Part shown: positions 23,091 through 34,789 of the stretch, in pieces
Layout of the letters: each line of letters opens with the position of its first letter
How positions within the stretch are numbered: position 1 is the stretch's first letter
DNA from: Talinum fruticosum
Taxonomy: Eukaryota > Streptophyta > Magnoliopsida > Caryophyllales > Talinaceae
Length of the DNA stretch: 64,000 bases
Direction: 5' to 3'
Assembly: GCA_021018815.1 (NCBI GenBank)
Contig: JAITYX010000028.1
Coordinates: 6,365,001-6,429,000, forward strand
Notes under the pieces: generated by a model
Databases searched by the model: none
The model's input: only the letters and a program-made list of their open reading frames with translations
What the model was told of the DNA's origin: nothing
Translations under genes and position numbers: made by a program

Positions 23091-26000
23091 ATGGAGACAA
23101 ATAGAGAGTGGATGTATAAAAGGTTTGATGGAAAATACTTGAATAAGGAGTTCATTCGTAGGATAGAAGAGGAATTTATTCTATTTGCTAAACAAGAAGA
23201 AAGCTTCAAGAGGTCAAAGAAGATGAGGTGCCCTTGTAGTAAATGTGGCAACGTGCCTTTCTTAGATGAGGATACCGTGAAATTACATTTGTATAAACAT
23301 GGGTTTCGCGCTAATTATTTTCATTGGGTTAACCATGGAGAGACTTACCCTGATTTAGAAATGAACAATCAAGGGTCGTCAAATCCACAAGTTGAATCAA
23401 TGCATGAAATGTTGATGGATGCATTTGGGCCTATGTCCTCAACATGGATTGATGATGAAAGTGTGGATGAAGAACCAAATGAAGATGCGAAAAATTCTTT
23501 GAAATGTTGGAAGCGGCTAAGAGGCCTTTGTACGAGGGGTGTGATTTGTCCTTATTGTCGGTAATCTCACGGCTCATTAACATCAAATGTGAGTTTAATA
23601 TCCCAAATAGAGCGATTGACAATTTGTTGGCACGATGAAGAAAATGTGTCCACCTAATACTGAGTTGACCGACACTTATTATTACGCAAAGAAGCCGCTT
23701 ACTGCTTTGGAACTTCCACATGAGAGAATTGATGTTTGTCCAAATGGATGTATGTTATATTGGAAAGATAAAATTAATTTGGATAGATATGAGAAGAAGA
23801 CATTGAGGGGTAAAGGTATTGCAAAGAAAGTACTAATATACTTTTCAATTGGGCCAAGATTACAAAGATTGTATGCGACGAATGGCATAGCGGCCCGGAT
23901 GAGGTGGCATTATGAAAATCCACGTGAAAGTGGCTCAATGACACATCCATGTGATAGTGAAGCCTGGAAGCATTTCGATGTCACTTTCAAGGAATTTACC
24001 GCCGAACCCCGCAATGTTCGATTAGATTTATTTACTGATGGCTTCGCCCCATTTGGCAATTTTGGGCGAGACGTACTCCTGTTGGCCCATAATTGCAACT
24101 CCATACAATTTACCACCTTGGTTGTGCATGAAGAGACAATTTATGTTTCTTACTTTGTTGATTCCTGGCCCAAAAATTCCTAAGGGAAACTTGACGTTTA
24201 TTTACAACCCTCGTTGAGGAATTGAAACGATTGTGGGATGTTGGCCTTCAAACGTATGATGTTTCGAAAAAGAATAGCTTTACGTTGAACGCAGCGAGTT
24301 ATGTGGACAATAAGTGACTTTCCAGCATATGGTATGCTTTCGGGTTGGATGACATCGGGAAATTATCTTGTCCTTGTTGCATGGAAAACACGAAAGTATT
24401 CGAGACTAAAACATGGGAAGAAGACTACATGGTTTGATTGCCATAGACAATTTCTTCCAGAAGGTCATCGTTTTAGGTCTAATAAGAGTGCTTTTTTGAA
24501 AAATAAGGTCGACCATTCACCTCCTCCTCCTTGTCTTAAAGGTGATCAAATATGGGATCGCATATGCACGATGCCTAACTCCGTTGATTATCATGGCACA
24601 ATTGATGGTTACCTCGAGTCTCACGATTGGACAAAAGCGAAGCATATTACAGGAATTTCCGTATTGGAAAGATCTTCTCATATGTCACAATTTAGATGTC
24701 ATGCATGTCGAAAAGAATGTGTTTGATCAAGTAATTAACACAATCATGGATGTGAAGGGAAAAACTAAGGATGACATCAACTCAAGAAAGGATTTAACCA
24801 CTCATTGTAAGCGTCAAAAACTAAACATTCGGACTACTGAACATGCTGATGGAGGACGAGCTGAAAGCTGTTCCATACGCTCCATATGTTATGAGTAAAG
24901 AGGCAAGAAAAGCTTTATGTGAGTGGCTAAAACAACTTAAGTTACCCGATGGATATGCTAGTAATTTAAGTCGATGTGTTGATGGAAAAAATGCAAAGTT
25001 GCATAATTTGAAAAGCCATGATTGTCACATCCTTATGGAGCGATTATTACCCATAGCTTTGAGGAATTACTGCCTCCAAATGTTTGGAAAGTCCTTACAA
25101 AGCCGAGCCAATTCTTCGGGGATTTATGCGCTGCTCATTTGCGAACGGAGGATGTGCTCCGATTGGAGGCAAATATCTTTGAAATACTATGCAAGATGGA
25201 GATGATCTTCCCTCCATCTTTCTTCAATGTGATGGAGCATCTTCCTGTCCACTTACCATATGTGGCTAAAGTAGGTGGACCCGTTCGAGTATAGATGGAT
25301 GTATCCCTTTGAAAGGTATCAAGTGATTTTTATCAAGTTTTCAATTAATATTTTGTAGTGATGATAGTAAATATTTATAATTATGATGCAGATTTCTGCA
25401 TCATTTAAAGAAGAAAGTCGGCAATAAAGCTCGTGTTGAACCAGTCCATATGCAATGCATATCTAACGAGAGGAGATTTCAAATTTTTGTGCCGCTTACT
25501 TTGAGCAAAATGTTGACACAAAAACAAGAGATCTTGGGCGAAATGTATATCCTCATACAGAGGAGAATCAAGGTGAACACATTCCGGATGTCTTCTCCTT
25601 TAATGTCGGGTATGCCCCAGGTGAAGGACGTATGAGATACCTTGATCAACGCGAGTATGATGCAGCTTATGCATACATTCTTGAGAATTGTGAAATATTA
25701 GAGGATTATGAACGTACGACTATCAACTTGAATAATTTTGTCATATATTATCTTTTAATGATAACGACCTAATAATAAGCATTTTCCCCAACTAAGGCAA
25801 TTTGAAGATGAAATGATTACACTACATCCATGTATTAAGAAAGATGAAGTATGGAGTAAGTTTGATAAAGAATTCCCAAAATGGTTTCGAGAGAAGGTTA
25901 GTATATTGATGTTGTGTTGCGAGTGGTTTAAATATGTATTACATTTTCATTAACTTATATTTTAATGGCGTAGGTTTTTCATTTGAATGAGAACAATGGA

Positions 26001-26701
26001 GTAATTAAAAGTTTGGCACTTGGTCCAAAGAAGGATGTGCGTAGTTTTAACCATTATTACATAAATAATTACGACTTTCACACCCATAAATATGGTCAAA
26101 ACAAGGCCGAGTATGAACTATGGGGTATCCAGTGAAAGGGGTAGATGACATACATTATTATGGCATTCTTCAGATGATTGAGTTAGAGTATGTTGGGATT
26201 CTCGCTCTTACAAGACGGTTTTGTTCAAATGTGAATGGTTTTGATTCTATAAGGGGTATTAATATACACGAACAATATAAATTAGTGGATGTCAACCATA
26301 CAAAGAAGTACCCAAAGTATGATCCATTTGTATTGGCATCCCAAGTTATGCAAGTGTATTTTACCCCTTATCCAAGTATAAGGAACGATAGAAACCAATG
26401 GTGGGCGGTGATTATGATAAAACCAAGATCAACCATTGAAGCACCACTCAATGATACAGCATTCCAAGAGAATACTAATGAAAATCCTCCTACTTTGTGT
26501 GAGTTCGAAGGAGTCCAAGAAGGAGTTGAAAATGAACTTGAGGACATAATTGAAGAGGAAGCTAATGAAGTCGATTTCAATGCTGAAAACGAGGATGATA
26601 ATTTTGAAGGGGAGGCATATGATGACGGTCTTTTATTGTATAATGACATTGATGATGACATTGTAGCTAATGATGATGATGATTTTGAAGTAATATTGTA
26701 A
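23091..26701 (+). pseudogene. TNP2-type CACTA transposase, frameshifted
   Basis: Domain order matches plant CACTA transposases. The N-terminal association domain starts METNREWMYKRFDGKYL with a CPCSKCGN zinc-like motif (about 23220) and HLYKHGF. The transposase_21 core contains ERIDVCPNGCMLYW (23720), LFTDGFAPFGNFGR (24029), TLLIPGPK (about 24145), ISDFPAYGMLSGW (24307) and HNLDVMHVEKNV (24690). A DUF4218-like part has FFNVMEHLPVHLPY (25222), and a DUF4216-like part has KYPKYDPFVLASQV (26305). The C-terminal tail is strongly acidic (26498-26701). The frame changes near 23490, 23632, 24070-24200, 24650, 24890 and 25080, and stops occur at 24213 and after 25290, so no full-length protein can be made as written. 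METNREW at 23091 is a better start than the ATG at 23073, which only adds MYIFAI. Confidence 0.88.
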
Positions 26702-26836
26702 TCTCGTGACATTGATAACCAAACGATCTATGTTATGATTTTGATTTATGTTTTGTTTTTTTGTGTATATTAATTTATTTTTGAATATATATACTTAAAT
26801 TTTCTTTGCATGACATTATTCGTTGTATATACAAAT

Positions 26837-28276
26837 ATGCCTCGAACAAAAGGTTTTGCACTAAATCATGGTGTGCCTACTTCGGTTCCGATTCCAATGT
26901 TGGGGCCGATCAAGCTATAGTCCAGGCTCAATTATCATCATCACAGGGAGATAACTCACAACAAGGGGCAGCTTGCAGGAAGAGAGTTTTGGCAAAGGAT
27001 GATGATAGCTGGTGGTATGTCTCGGTAATTAGCTTTATGTTATTTTTCGTATTCTTTAGGTACTTTTAACTTAATAATTTTTATTACGGAGTTCACTAAG
27101 TCGAAGTTGTCACGAGCTATATCGGATGATATCAAGAGTTTCTACAATGGCCAGTGCACATGTTTATCAAATCTCCCTAAAGAAGAGTTACTGACTTTTG
27201 TGGAGGACTTTTGAGGTAAAAAACTTGAAAACAATTGGATATATATGAGTAGTTTTTAATATTTTCAATTTATATTTGTTAATATTTGTGTAAAACAGGG
27301 CAAGTATACTTGGGCTTCAGAACTTTCTCAAGAAGTCTATGCAGAGTGGAAGAAGAAAGTTGGTAAAAATTTGAGGAACTTAGCGAGCAAGGCTAGAAAA
27401 AGGCCCGATGATAAACCAATAACTTGGTTGTCGGATGAGGGGCGAGAGAGGTTGAAGGGGCTAAGAAGTACCTCTGAATTTCAAAAAAATCTGCCCAATG
27501 CTTCAAGAATAGGACAGAAGGCCTAAAAGTAGGAACCTTACATAGCCAAGGGTCGGTCTCAACCGTAGATCTCGCAGATCCAAATGGTCTAAACTCTAGT
27601 ACTTTGGTTTTCTTTCATTTTATACACATAATTTAGTTTGTGTAACTTTATTGCATATTTTGTATGCCTAGATCAAGGAAGGGAAGAATCCTACTCCATC
27701 TGCATTGTTTGTGAGGAGTCGTAGTAAGGAAGATGCTCAATCTGGAAAGGTTTTCGTCGATGACCGGTCCAAATCTCTGTGGGTAAGAATATTATCTCTA
27801 TAAACCTTTACAAGCAAATAGAGTGAATTGGACAATTGTAGGGGATATTCATATTGAATGTACAATGGATGCTTTCGCTTTTGCAGGAAAAATATGAAGC
27901 GATTAGAGCCGAGCATGGTATTCAGGAGGGGACAAAGAGGCGGAGACCCTCTACTATGAGGTGTCGGGTGGATGGAGCAAAAATCAACCATCTATGGATT
28001 GGGCAATTCCGCAACAATGTTCTACGAGAAGCCTATTGCCTCGACATCCTCTACAGGTGCTACCTACAATTCCTCGGCTTATTCTCAGCTACAATCACAA
28101 CTTCAATCAACCCAAGAACAACTTGATCAGCAAAGAAAATTAACCGAGAGTCATAAAAAGCCATGGAAGAGCAAAGAAAAATGGTCGAGAGTCGAGCAAA
28201 GGCCATGGAAGAAGCAATGAAACTCATTCAAAACCTCCAATCACAAGTTGACAGGATGTCCGGTGGTTCTAACTAA
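26837..28276 (+). pseudogene. TnpA-like second gene of the CACTA element
   Basis: Plant CACTA elements encode a second, DNA-binding protein (Ptta/En/Spm plant transposase family). A start MPRTKGF at 26837 is possible. Recognisable parts are LSRAISDDIKSFYNG and LPKEELLTFV (27103-27205), then after an AACAG acceptor KYTWASELSQEVYAEWKKK and ITWLSDEGRERL (27301-27445). A run of seven A (27480-27487) shifts the frame into NRTEGLKVGTLHSQGSVST. An exon at 27671-27781 reads IKEGKNPTPSALFVRSRSK and ends at a GTAAG donor; the next exon starts after TTTTGCAG at 27886 with EKYEAIRAEHGIQEG. The C-terminus is glutamine-rich and coiled-coil-like, with a repeated KAMEEQRK/AKAMEEAMK unit, ending MSGGSN at 28276. 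Frames shift in the last exon too. Function is inferred from position and family. Confidence 0.75.
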
Positions 28277-28544
28277 TTTCTTAGCATGGTTTGTTTGTTG
28301 AACTTTGAATTGGTTTGTTTGTTGAATTGATTTGTTGAACTTTGAACCGAGTTGTTGGATAAACTGTTGCGAATGTTCGTTGTTAGGATGATGAATACTT
28401 GGTGGTTTGTGGATGATTGTGCAAAGAATGAATCACAATGTATTTGTGTATTCGTGTATTACTTGTTTAGAGAAGAAGTCGGACTTTTGTGTAAATGTTT
28501 TGCAGGAAATATATGTAAAAAGGGAATAGCAAATGTAAAAAAGC

Positions 28545-28827
28545 TCCGACGAAATAATCGAACATTTAGCGTCGTACACAAAATCCGACGCTATTTGAGT
28601 CAAAAAGCCGACGCGAATTACACAAAATCCGACGCGGTTGGATTCAATCGGACGCGAACGCTAATTAGCGTCGGATGGTAAATCCGATGCTAAATTTTTT
28701 AGCGTCGAGGTCTTCTGCGTCAGAATTTTATCCGACTCTAATCCGACACTAAAGACGTTTAGCGTCGGATTTTCTGGATTTGGCATCGGATTTTGTCCGA
28801 CGCTAATTCACTGCTTTACTCGTAGTT
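28545..28827. repeat. CACTA right subterminal repeats and terminus
   Basis: Dense copies of TCCGACGC, TTAGCGTCGGAT and variants in both orientations, ending in GCTTTACTCGTAGTT. Facing copies could pair into hairpins. Confidence 0.85.
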
Positions 28828-29700
28828 CCCGATCAAACACCTCAACTAAAGCATCTTCGATTCACAATATAAATCATCTTCACCGTCTAAACTAGCATCA
28901 ACACCAAAGGTAGACTTAATGTTGTCCCTATGTGTACTAGGTAAGGGTGGAGCAAGCTGTGAGTAATGTAGTAAAGGGAGGGTCAATCTCTTTCTCTAGT
29001 ATGGACTCTAAAGAAAAGGAGGACTCATCATCATTATCATCATCATAGAAAAATGCCTCAATTTTAGCAGAACTAAGACTAAGGTCAGTTTCATGCAATA
29101 GGTCAAACTCCCTAATTTTAGTAAGACATGCAAGTTGCTCATTTTGGTCATCCATAGCCCTTATCAATTTATAGATATCGAGCATACTTGTTCAGGAGAT
29201 GAAATATAAGGATAAGAACTATTATCATGATCGGAAGAGTTACACTTTTCACACCAAAGAGAGGTAGGATCGGGAATACAAGGGCATTGGATGTAAGATC
29301 TAACACGATAAGCACAAGGGTCGGGACATGAAAATCCAGAATCGGTACATGCCTTTTAAAATTCACAAGTATCCCAAGCAATCCATTCAAGTAAATCCCA
29401 AGCTTCATCAACACTTTTAGCATAAAAATCGCAATACTCTAAAAGAGCACGGGTTTCACTATTCACACCCTCATAGACAACATTTACTACTTCCCATTTC
29501 TCCAAACAGATTACCAAAAAGAGCAAGAAGAGCATTAAGTCGATCAAAGTACGGATAGAATAATTCATGCTCATATTGCGGATAATGGTAAGTAAACATG
29601 TTTTCAATTTTTTTTCATTTTTTTGGATTTTTCAATTAAATGCCTAGTCTAGAGTGCTCAAGTAAACTCCAATATTGAAACAAAACAATTCCCGGCAGCG
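28828..29700 (-). pseudogene. gag-like remnant of gypsy element B, upstream part
   Basis: Lies directly downstream (minus strand) of the tRNA-Asp PBS, where gag is expected. The open stretch 29607-29356 reads MNYSIRTLIDLML, then VYEGVNSETRALLEYCDFYA and KSVDEAWDLLEWIAWDT, which matches the capsid-like Retrotrans_gag region of plant Athila/Tat elements. Next come a cysteine-containing stretch (29423-29169) and a coiled acidic part (29185-28937) with LYKLIRAMDDQNEQLA-like sequence. Frames shift at 29360-29420 and 29180. The CACTA element splits the remnant at its 3-prime side. Confidence 0.7.
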
Positions 29701-29712
29701 GCGCCAAAAACT
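29690..29712 (-). other. Primer-binding site (tRNA-Asp) of gypsy element B
   Basis: Two bases past the LTR end, TTTTTGGCGCCGCTGCCGGG on the minus strand is complementary to the 3-prime end of plant tRNA-Asp(GUC), whose usual PBS has GTTGCC where this copy has GCTGCC. This PBS is typical of Athila and related gypsy lineages and fixes the direction of the element. Confidence 0.85.
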
Positions 29713-31157
29713 TGTTAGGAAGAATTAAGTTCTAAAATTGCAACCGCAAGTGCACAGCGTAGTTGTAGCTAGCCAGGCAAGCACGGGTCGTGTCCACAGC
29801 GAGTTGTGTTTCAAATATCAAAGCTAACTTAAAATTTCTATCTAGGCGAATCAATACGGATGAGATAGATATGGTGATTAAACTAACCTAGAAAGCAATA
29901 AAAATAAAATACTCGGGTTGTGATTTTACCACTCAATAAACTAATTAATCAAGTCAAGCCTAAACCTACCCAAGTTTACACAAGTATTTAGAAGTGGTCG
30001 GTTGCACCATCAAAGCCTACTCGAAGCCACTCTTTCGAGGGTCATGAGCTAGTTTAGTTATTCTAACCACCTACTTTCGTGGGGTTAGCCCAACTAAACT
30101 ACAAAAATAGCAACTTCGGACCTAACTAGAATTCGGGTTATTTTCATGCCAAAATCCAAACTATTCTTTTTACCCACACTAGCAAATTGAATCCACTTTT
30201 CGGTGATAAACCAACCGCCTAAAAATCAAGATGCAAAGACCCTTTCGGGCATCTCATCAAACCCGTGTGGTAGGTATGACAAACAATCCCAAAATACTAG
30301 TATAAACTAGGTAAGTAAATGCCTAAACAAAATTAATTAGCCATCAAGGAGGCTAATCACAACCAAAGTGACACAAATTAACAACTAATTAATATGAAAC
30401 AAAATTAATCTAACAACTATTAACAAAAATTGACTCGAATAACGACGTAAACTAACAAAATAAAGTTAAACATGAAATTAAACAAATAATATAATTACTA
30501 CTAACATCAAAATATAATAAAAATTGAATCTTTAAACTAAATTAAACAAATTAGAAACAAAGGAGAGACAAAAGAAAAGAAGTTACGAGGAACGAATCGA
30601 ACCGAAGCGAAAACTGTCACGAACCGAAATGTCCGAACTAATAATTAAAACTAAAACAAATTGAATCTAAATATTTACAAGAGGAAAATTAATTAAATTA
30701 AACTAAAATTAACCTAAAAAACACTAATCCTACGCCTAAAAAAACTCCAGCCCTCGAAACCAAGTTGCGGCTGCCCCTTTATATATAAAGCTGCGCTGCC
30801 CTTGATTTCTTTGCAAATCCTGGGAATTCGATGATGACATCATGCTGATGTCATGATGATGTCATCATCAGAATCTTGTTTGCTTTTCTTTTTTTTTCTT
30901 TTTTTCTTTGCCATGCATGCCAATGGAATATGGGTTTTGGGCCTCGTATTTCCGCATTTGATCAACTCGATTTGCTCAACTTAGTCTCTCAATCTGTACT
31001 TTTCATTTATTTCGAGCTTAAATTATTGGATCTACTCAACCCAATTTATTACCTACAAAATCAAACCAAATAAATAAAAATATATAAAAAATATTATTTT
31101 ACGAGACACGAGACTAGATAAATAAGGATATAAATAACGTAATATTTAGACCGAACA
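29713..31157 (-). repeat. 5-prime LTR of gypsy element B
   Basis: Begins TGTTAGGAAGAATTAAG and ends TTAGACCGAACA on the plus strand. It is 1445 bp, about 330 bp shorter than its partner. It carries a self-complementary GATGATGACATCATG/CATGATGATGTCATC block near 30831-30870. Confidence 0.9.
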
Positions 31158-31504
31158 CTTTATAACTCGTAAAGTAAGAACTTAAGTACATAGTTGAAAG
31201 TTAACAATTGAAAGAGTATGATTTAGTATTTTCAATTTCGTCAATCTTCAAGTCTTGTAGGATGGCTTTTATTTATACACAAGAGGACAGAGTAGCCGTT
31301 GTGGATCGATTCTGGACTAGGAAACTTCATTAGCCATTGTAATCGGGTAGTATGAGTTCCTCGAAAAGGAGTCGTTGCAAATATCAACATTGTGCCTTGG
31401 TCCTTGGCTCAAAAGATTGTCCAACCCACTAGCTGTGATCGAGATGTGGGGAGGAAATAGCCGCTAGACTCAAAGTTGATGTTTACCGGATTTGGTAACA
31501 AACA
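31158..31504 (-). mobile_element. SIRE-type LTR, right piece, truncated
   Basis: Resumes the LTR interrupted at 13449: CTTTATAACTCG, CAATCTTCAAGTCTTGTAGG and GGCTTTTATTTATA follow the same order as in the full LTRs. Similarity stops near ACAAACATC at about 31504, before the LTR end, so the right end of this copy is lost. Confidence 0.8.
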
Positions 31505-32735
31505 TCCCGGAGGAAGAATGTGTTGGGCATCCTTTCCCTAGGAATTGGCGAGGGTAAGAGTTTCATGTCTTTTGCCTTTAGTTGTATGCTAAAAGTATGT
31601 TTGGCTAACCCCATAACATTGATTTTTATAGTACGACCGAGAACAATCCCGGACTATGTCCATCAATCTTCGATCCGCTCTCCAGGGAATCCAAAACTTC
31701 TTTACTTGGGCGATCTTTCCCATCCTTCCGGGTAAGTTCCTAATTAGTGGAGTGCCAATTTCACCGAGCTTTTAGTGAGTGCTAATTTCCTTTTCTTTCT
31801 TGTAGAGGTATCAATCTAGGGCACCTCCATCCGCAAGTCTTCTTGGTGGACCCGGAGCACGAACACATCAATCGACCAACAAGCACCATCTAGTAGTATT
31901 GCTAGACAAGGTTCTTCTCAACGTTCTTCACGGTGTGCGCATCATCGGAGTGCTTCCGAGGTCGGACCTAGCACTTCCGGCCTAGTACCTCCGGGCGGGG
32001 TCTAGTTTTTCGGAGGAGAGCTTAGATATCTTGCCCCTATAGGCTTTCGATCATCATGGAAATTCTCTTTACTTCCCTTAATCTTCGTATAGCGGGCCAA
32101 CCCATGAAGCTCCGTAATCTTGGGACCACGGAGGTAGTTCCTATCAAGGTGATAAAGGTGGTCGGTTCTCCACATCTGTCTTGGAGGACTTCGGAAACTA
32201 TATCTTTGACGATGATTCCGATGACGATGATTAGAGGATTCCTTGCCACTTCCGTCATTGATTATTAGGGAGTCCTTTGTAGGGTGTTTGTTTATTTAAT
32301 ATTTGCTTTGTAATGATGACTCTTGTGCAATGGGATGAAAATGCAAGATGACTCGGCTTCTAAAAAATGCGTACTTTTATTTAATATAATGCACAAAACC
32401 TAGGGAAAATTACAAAGACGAATTGAAAAAATTGCACTAGCCTCCATTCCCCTAAAAGAAATAATAAAAAGGAAAAAAAGGAAAATCTCAAGTGCATAGT
32501 CCAAAATATCAATACGGCTTGCACAATGGGTTGGAGCGAGAAAGAATATGGCCCAAGGAGTTCTCGGGCCAAAGAAAACCACGAACCGGGCCTAACCACG
32601 GCGGTGACCGGCACTCGACCACCTGTGAAATCCAGGGCGCTAGTGACTCGTGCAATGATTGAGATGTAGTAGGACTCTAAAAGCTCCGAAAGCTCTTATA
32701 AATAGGATCCATGTTGGTGCTTAAAAAAGTGCCTA
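31505..32735 (+). other. Unassigned mobile-element debris
   Basis: Not clearly LTR or gag. On the plus strand an acceptor-like TTTCTTGTAG at 31796-31805 is followed by serine- and glycine-rich frames ending in a short acidic tail (GNYIFDDDSDDDD, about 32197-32236), the sort of C-terminus seen in transposon proteins. No domain was recognised. Confidence 0.3.
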
Positions 32736-34380
32736 ATGCAAAAACCTTCGCAAATCAAACTAAGAGCATTTTGTGTCTTCTCTCTTCCAAAAGATATGAA
32801 TTTCATGATTGAGCTAACCCGGTGGATGCATGAGATGAGCAATATGAACATATTCAGGTTATCAAATTATGGGCTGAATGTCCTATTCAACGATTCGCCA
32901 AGTGAAGGTCTATTAGACTTTCTTAAGGCCCGATGTGGCCTTTTGGGACCCTCACCATCATGTCTTCAGGTTTGAGGATAAGGAATTGTGTCCCCTGCCT
33001 GAGGAATTTGATGCCATATTAGGCAATTATAGGTGTACAAAACAAGTTTTACCCAAATCATTGGTAAACCTCCACGAGACTTACAAATACTTGTTGAAAC
33101 TTAGCAATAAGAATCTAGGGGTGGATTCTTATTGGGAACCAGTAAATCGACCAACCTAATAAAACACTATCGAAACATGTATGCCTATTATGAGGCAATC
33201 ATTATCCCGAGGCAGCGGGCTATTATCACCCGTCCGGTAGGTAGTTTCCTTCCGGTAGGAGGGCACGGGGACATGGCACCGGCGACACTACCGAGTTTAG
33301 TTGAACAATTAGAGAATTATTGTTCTCTAACTCCCCGATAGTTGTTAAGACAATCGGAGGCTTAGATCGGGTTGAATCGAATTATGAGGAAGACTTTTCT
33401 AGGAGCCCCTTGTTGTTGTAGGTAAGCACATAACGTCCGAAGAGACCAAACGGTGTGGACTGGTTGGAGGCGCCGACCACATGGCGGTTGTCCGGTGCCG
33501 TCGAGGCCGAAACGCCTCCAGTTCACGCCGACGCGTCTCTAACTTTTGCTCCTTTTCGTTTTTCGCCTCTATTTATATATATTTCTTTTATTTTGCTCAT
33601 GTTGGGCGTAAAAGATTGGACTTTAACCGTGCGGGACACTTATTTTAATTTTGTATCCGTGATGTGCAGCTACGGTTAATGGAGCACCTAAAGCTAATTC
33701 GGGCTCCTTCAAAAACTAATGCGGACTTTGCGGTGCACTTACGCCAACAAAAACGAGAAGAGGTAGTAGCTGATCACCCCGACTTCTTGGTGGGAGGAGT
33801 ACCTCGGGAATCACATTAATGGTATAGCTTAGTACGTTGTGCATTTGAAGGTGTCCCACTTTAGGACTCATGCCTCGCAATATCCCTTTATATGCTTGCT
33901 TGGGCCTAGAAAGTAGTACCTATTACTTCCCCGACCATGTATTGCGGCAGATGGGAAGAGAGAAAATGATTCCTTTGGTGGATTGCATTTGGCCTCGCTA
34001 TCTTTGAATTGTTCAAAGGGTTTGGTATTTCTAACCGGACAAAATTGTGGCCTAAATATCTGGACGAACTCGCCAAAGTTGTTGACACCTCCAGGCAAAC
34101 CCAATACTTTTGTTTCAACCTATTATCCGGAGTGGATAATAGAACCGGACCCCCAATGGTGTAAGGCACCGAGAGCCAGAGAGATTGATCCTGAAGAAGC
34201 TGCCCTCTCCAAATTCACGAAATAAACCCTTGAGTGGCTGAACTCATCCGCCGAAGAGAAACCGAGGCCAAAGGAGCTGAAGAGAGGAGGGTCCGTGGAA
34301 TTGAGGAATTGAAGGAACACACCCGGGATGACGAAGCTAAGTCTAGTGACCCTAAAAGAAAGAAAGTAAAGATATACTAA
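32736..34380 (+). pseudogene. DUF7745/plant-mobile-domain-like gag region of a gypsy (Tat-like) element
   Basis: Frames on the plus strand give LTRWMHEMSNMNIFRLSNYG, then after a one-base shift AFWDPHHHVFRFEDKELCPL and PEEFDAILGNY. The FWDP...F.F...EL.P..EE...LLG pattern is the hallmark of the DUF7745/plant mobile domain found in the first ORF of Tat/Ogre-type gypsy elements. Further pieces at 33680-34225 (LMEHLKLIRAP, HPDFLVGGVP, FVSTYYPEWIIEPDPQWCKAPRAREID) and a lysine-rich end to 34380 (EEKPRPKELKRGG) fit its distal half. There are numerous stops and frameshifts. No LTR partner was found. Confidence 0.55.
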
Positions 34381-34789
34381 GGCTTAGTTCTTTTATATAG
34401 AACTTAGGATAGAATCAAAGAGAAGGAGGTTTAGGTTTGCCTCTTTAGAACAAATTTATTATTGATTTACAAGTAGTGTGCTTGCAATGATTTCTTTTTA
34501 TTAGCTATGTATTCAGGTAAGTAGTAGGCTTACTTGTTATTAAATAAAAGTAGGTATTATGCTATACTTTTATGTTTTATCGCTCACTTAAAGGTAAAAA
34601 AAAAAAATAAAATTGGACAGACTTAATTGGACAGCCCTAAAATAAAGAAACCTTCTAATTGGATGGTTAATAAAAAATGATAGCTCGACCACGCCAACCT
34701 ACCGTTGTCGGGGTGGTGGCCGGTGCCCGCCACAACATGGCCTAGTTGAACCAGGCTCGCCCTACTATTTAGGGCCGTGCTAGACATGA
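34381..34789. other. Junction between two oppositely oriented gypsy fragments
   Basis: AT-rich DNA with an A13 run at 34597, then a C/G-rich stretch (34680-34785) with GTCGGGGTGGTGGCCGG. No ORF or terminal repeat marks the boundary. Confidence 0.4.

Larger units (their letters stand above)
19361..28827 (+). mobile_element. CACTA (En/Spm-type) DNA transposon
   Basis: The left end is CACTACAAAAAACTCGTG followed by ATTAGCGTC. The right end, reverse-complemented, reads AACTACGAGTAAAGCAGTG then AATTAGCGTCGGA, an imperfect inverted repeat in which the outer C has become A. Both ends carry many copies of a subterminal GCGTCGGAT/TCCGACGCTAA motif (19385-19555 and 28560-28810), as plant CACTA elements do. 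Flanking triplets are CCT (left) and CCC (right), so the 3-bp duplication is not exact. Inside are a TNP2-type transposase gene and a TnpA-type gene on the plus strand, both broken. It sits within the gag remnant of gypsy element B. Confidence 0.9.
13450..31157 (-). mobile_element. Ty3/gypsy element B (tRNA-Asp PBS), gag only, with nested insertions
   Basis: Two LTRs (13450-15225 and 29713-31157) are flanked by a perfect 5-bp target-site duplication, CTTTA at 13445-13449 and 31158-31162. Next to the right LTR, on the minus strand, is TTTTTGGCGCCGCTGCCGGG, which matches the plant tRNA-Asp primer-binding site apart from one base. Next to the left LTR is the polypurine tract AGGTGTGGGGGTATT, preceded by the GACGAGCAAAAGCTAGG sequence common in Athila/Tat elements. 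The element is therefore on the minus strand with its 5-prime end at 31157. Subtracting the solo LTR (17441-19024) and the CACTA element (19361-28827) leaves about 3.4 kb of internal DNA. It holds only a gag remnant and no recognisable protease, RT, RNase H or integrase, so it looks non-autonomous. Confidence 0.88.

Noticed and set aside
26368..26712. Serine-rich minus-strand ORF
   Set aside because: Antisense shadow of the acidic tail of the CACTA transposase.
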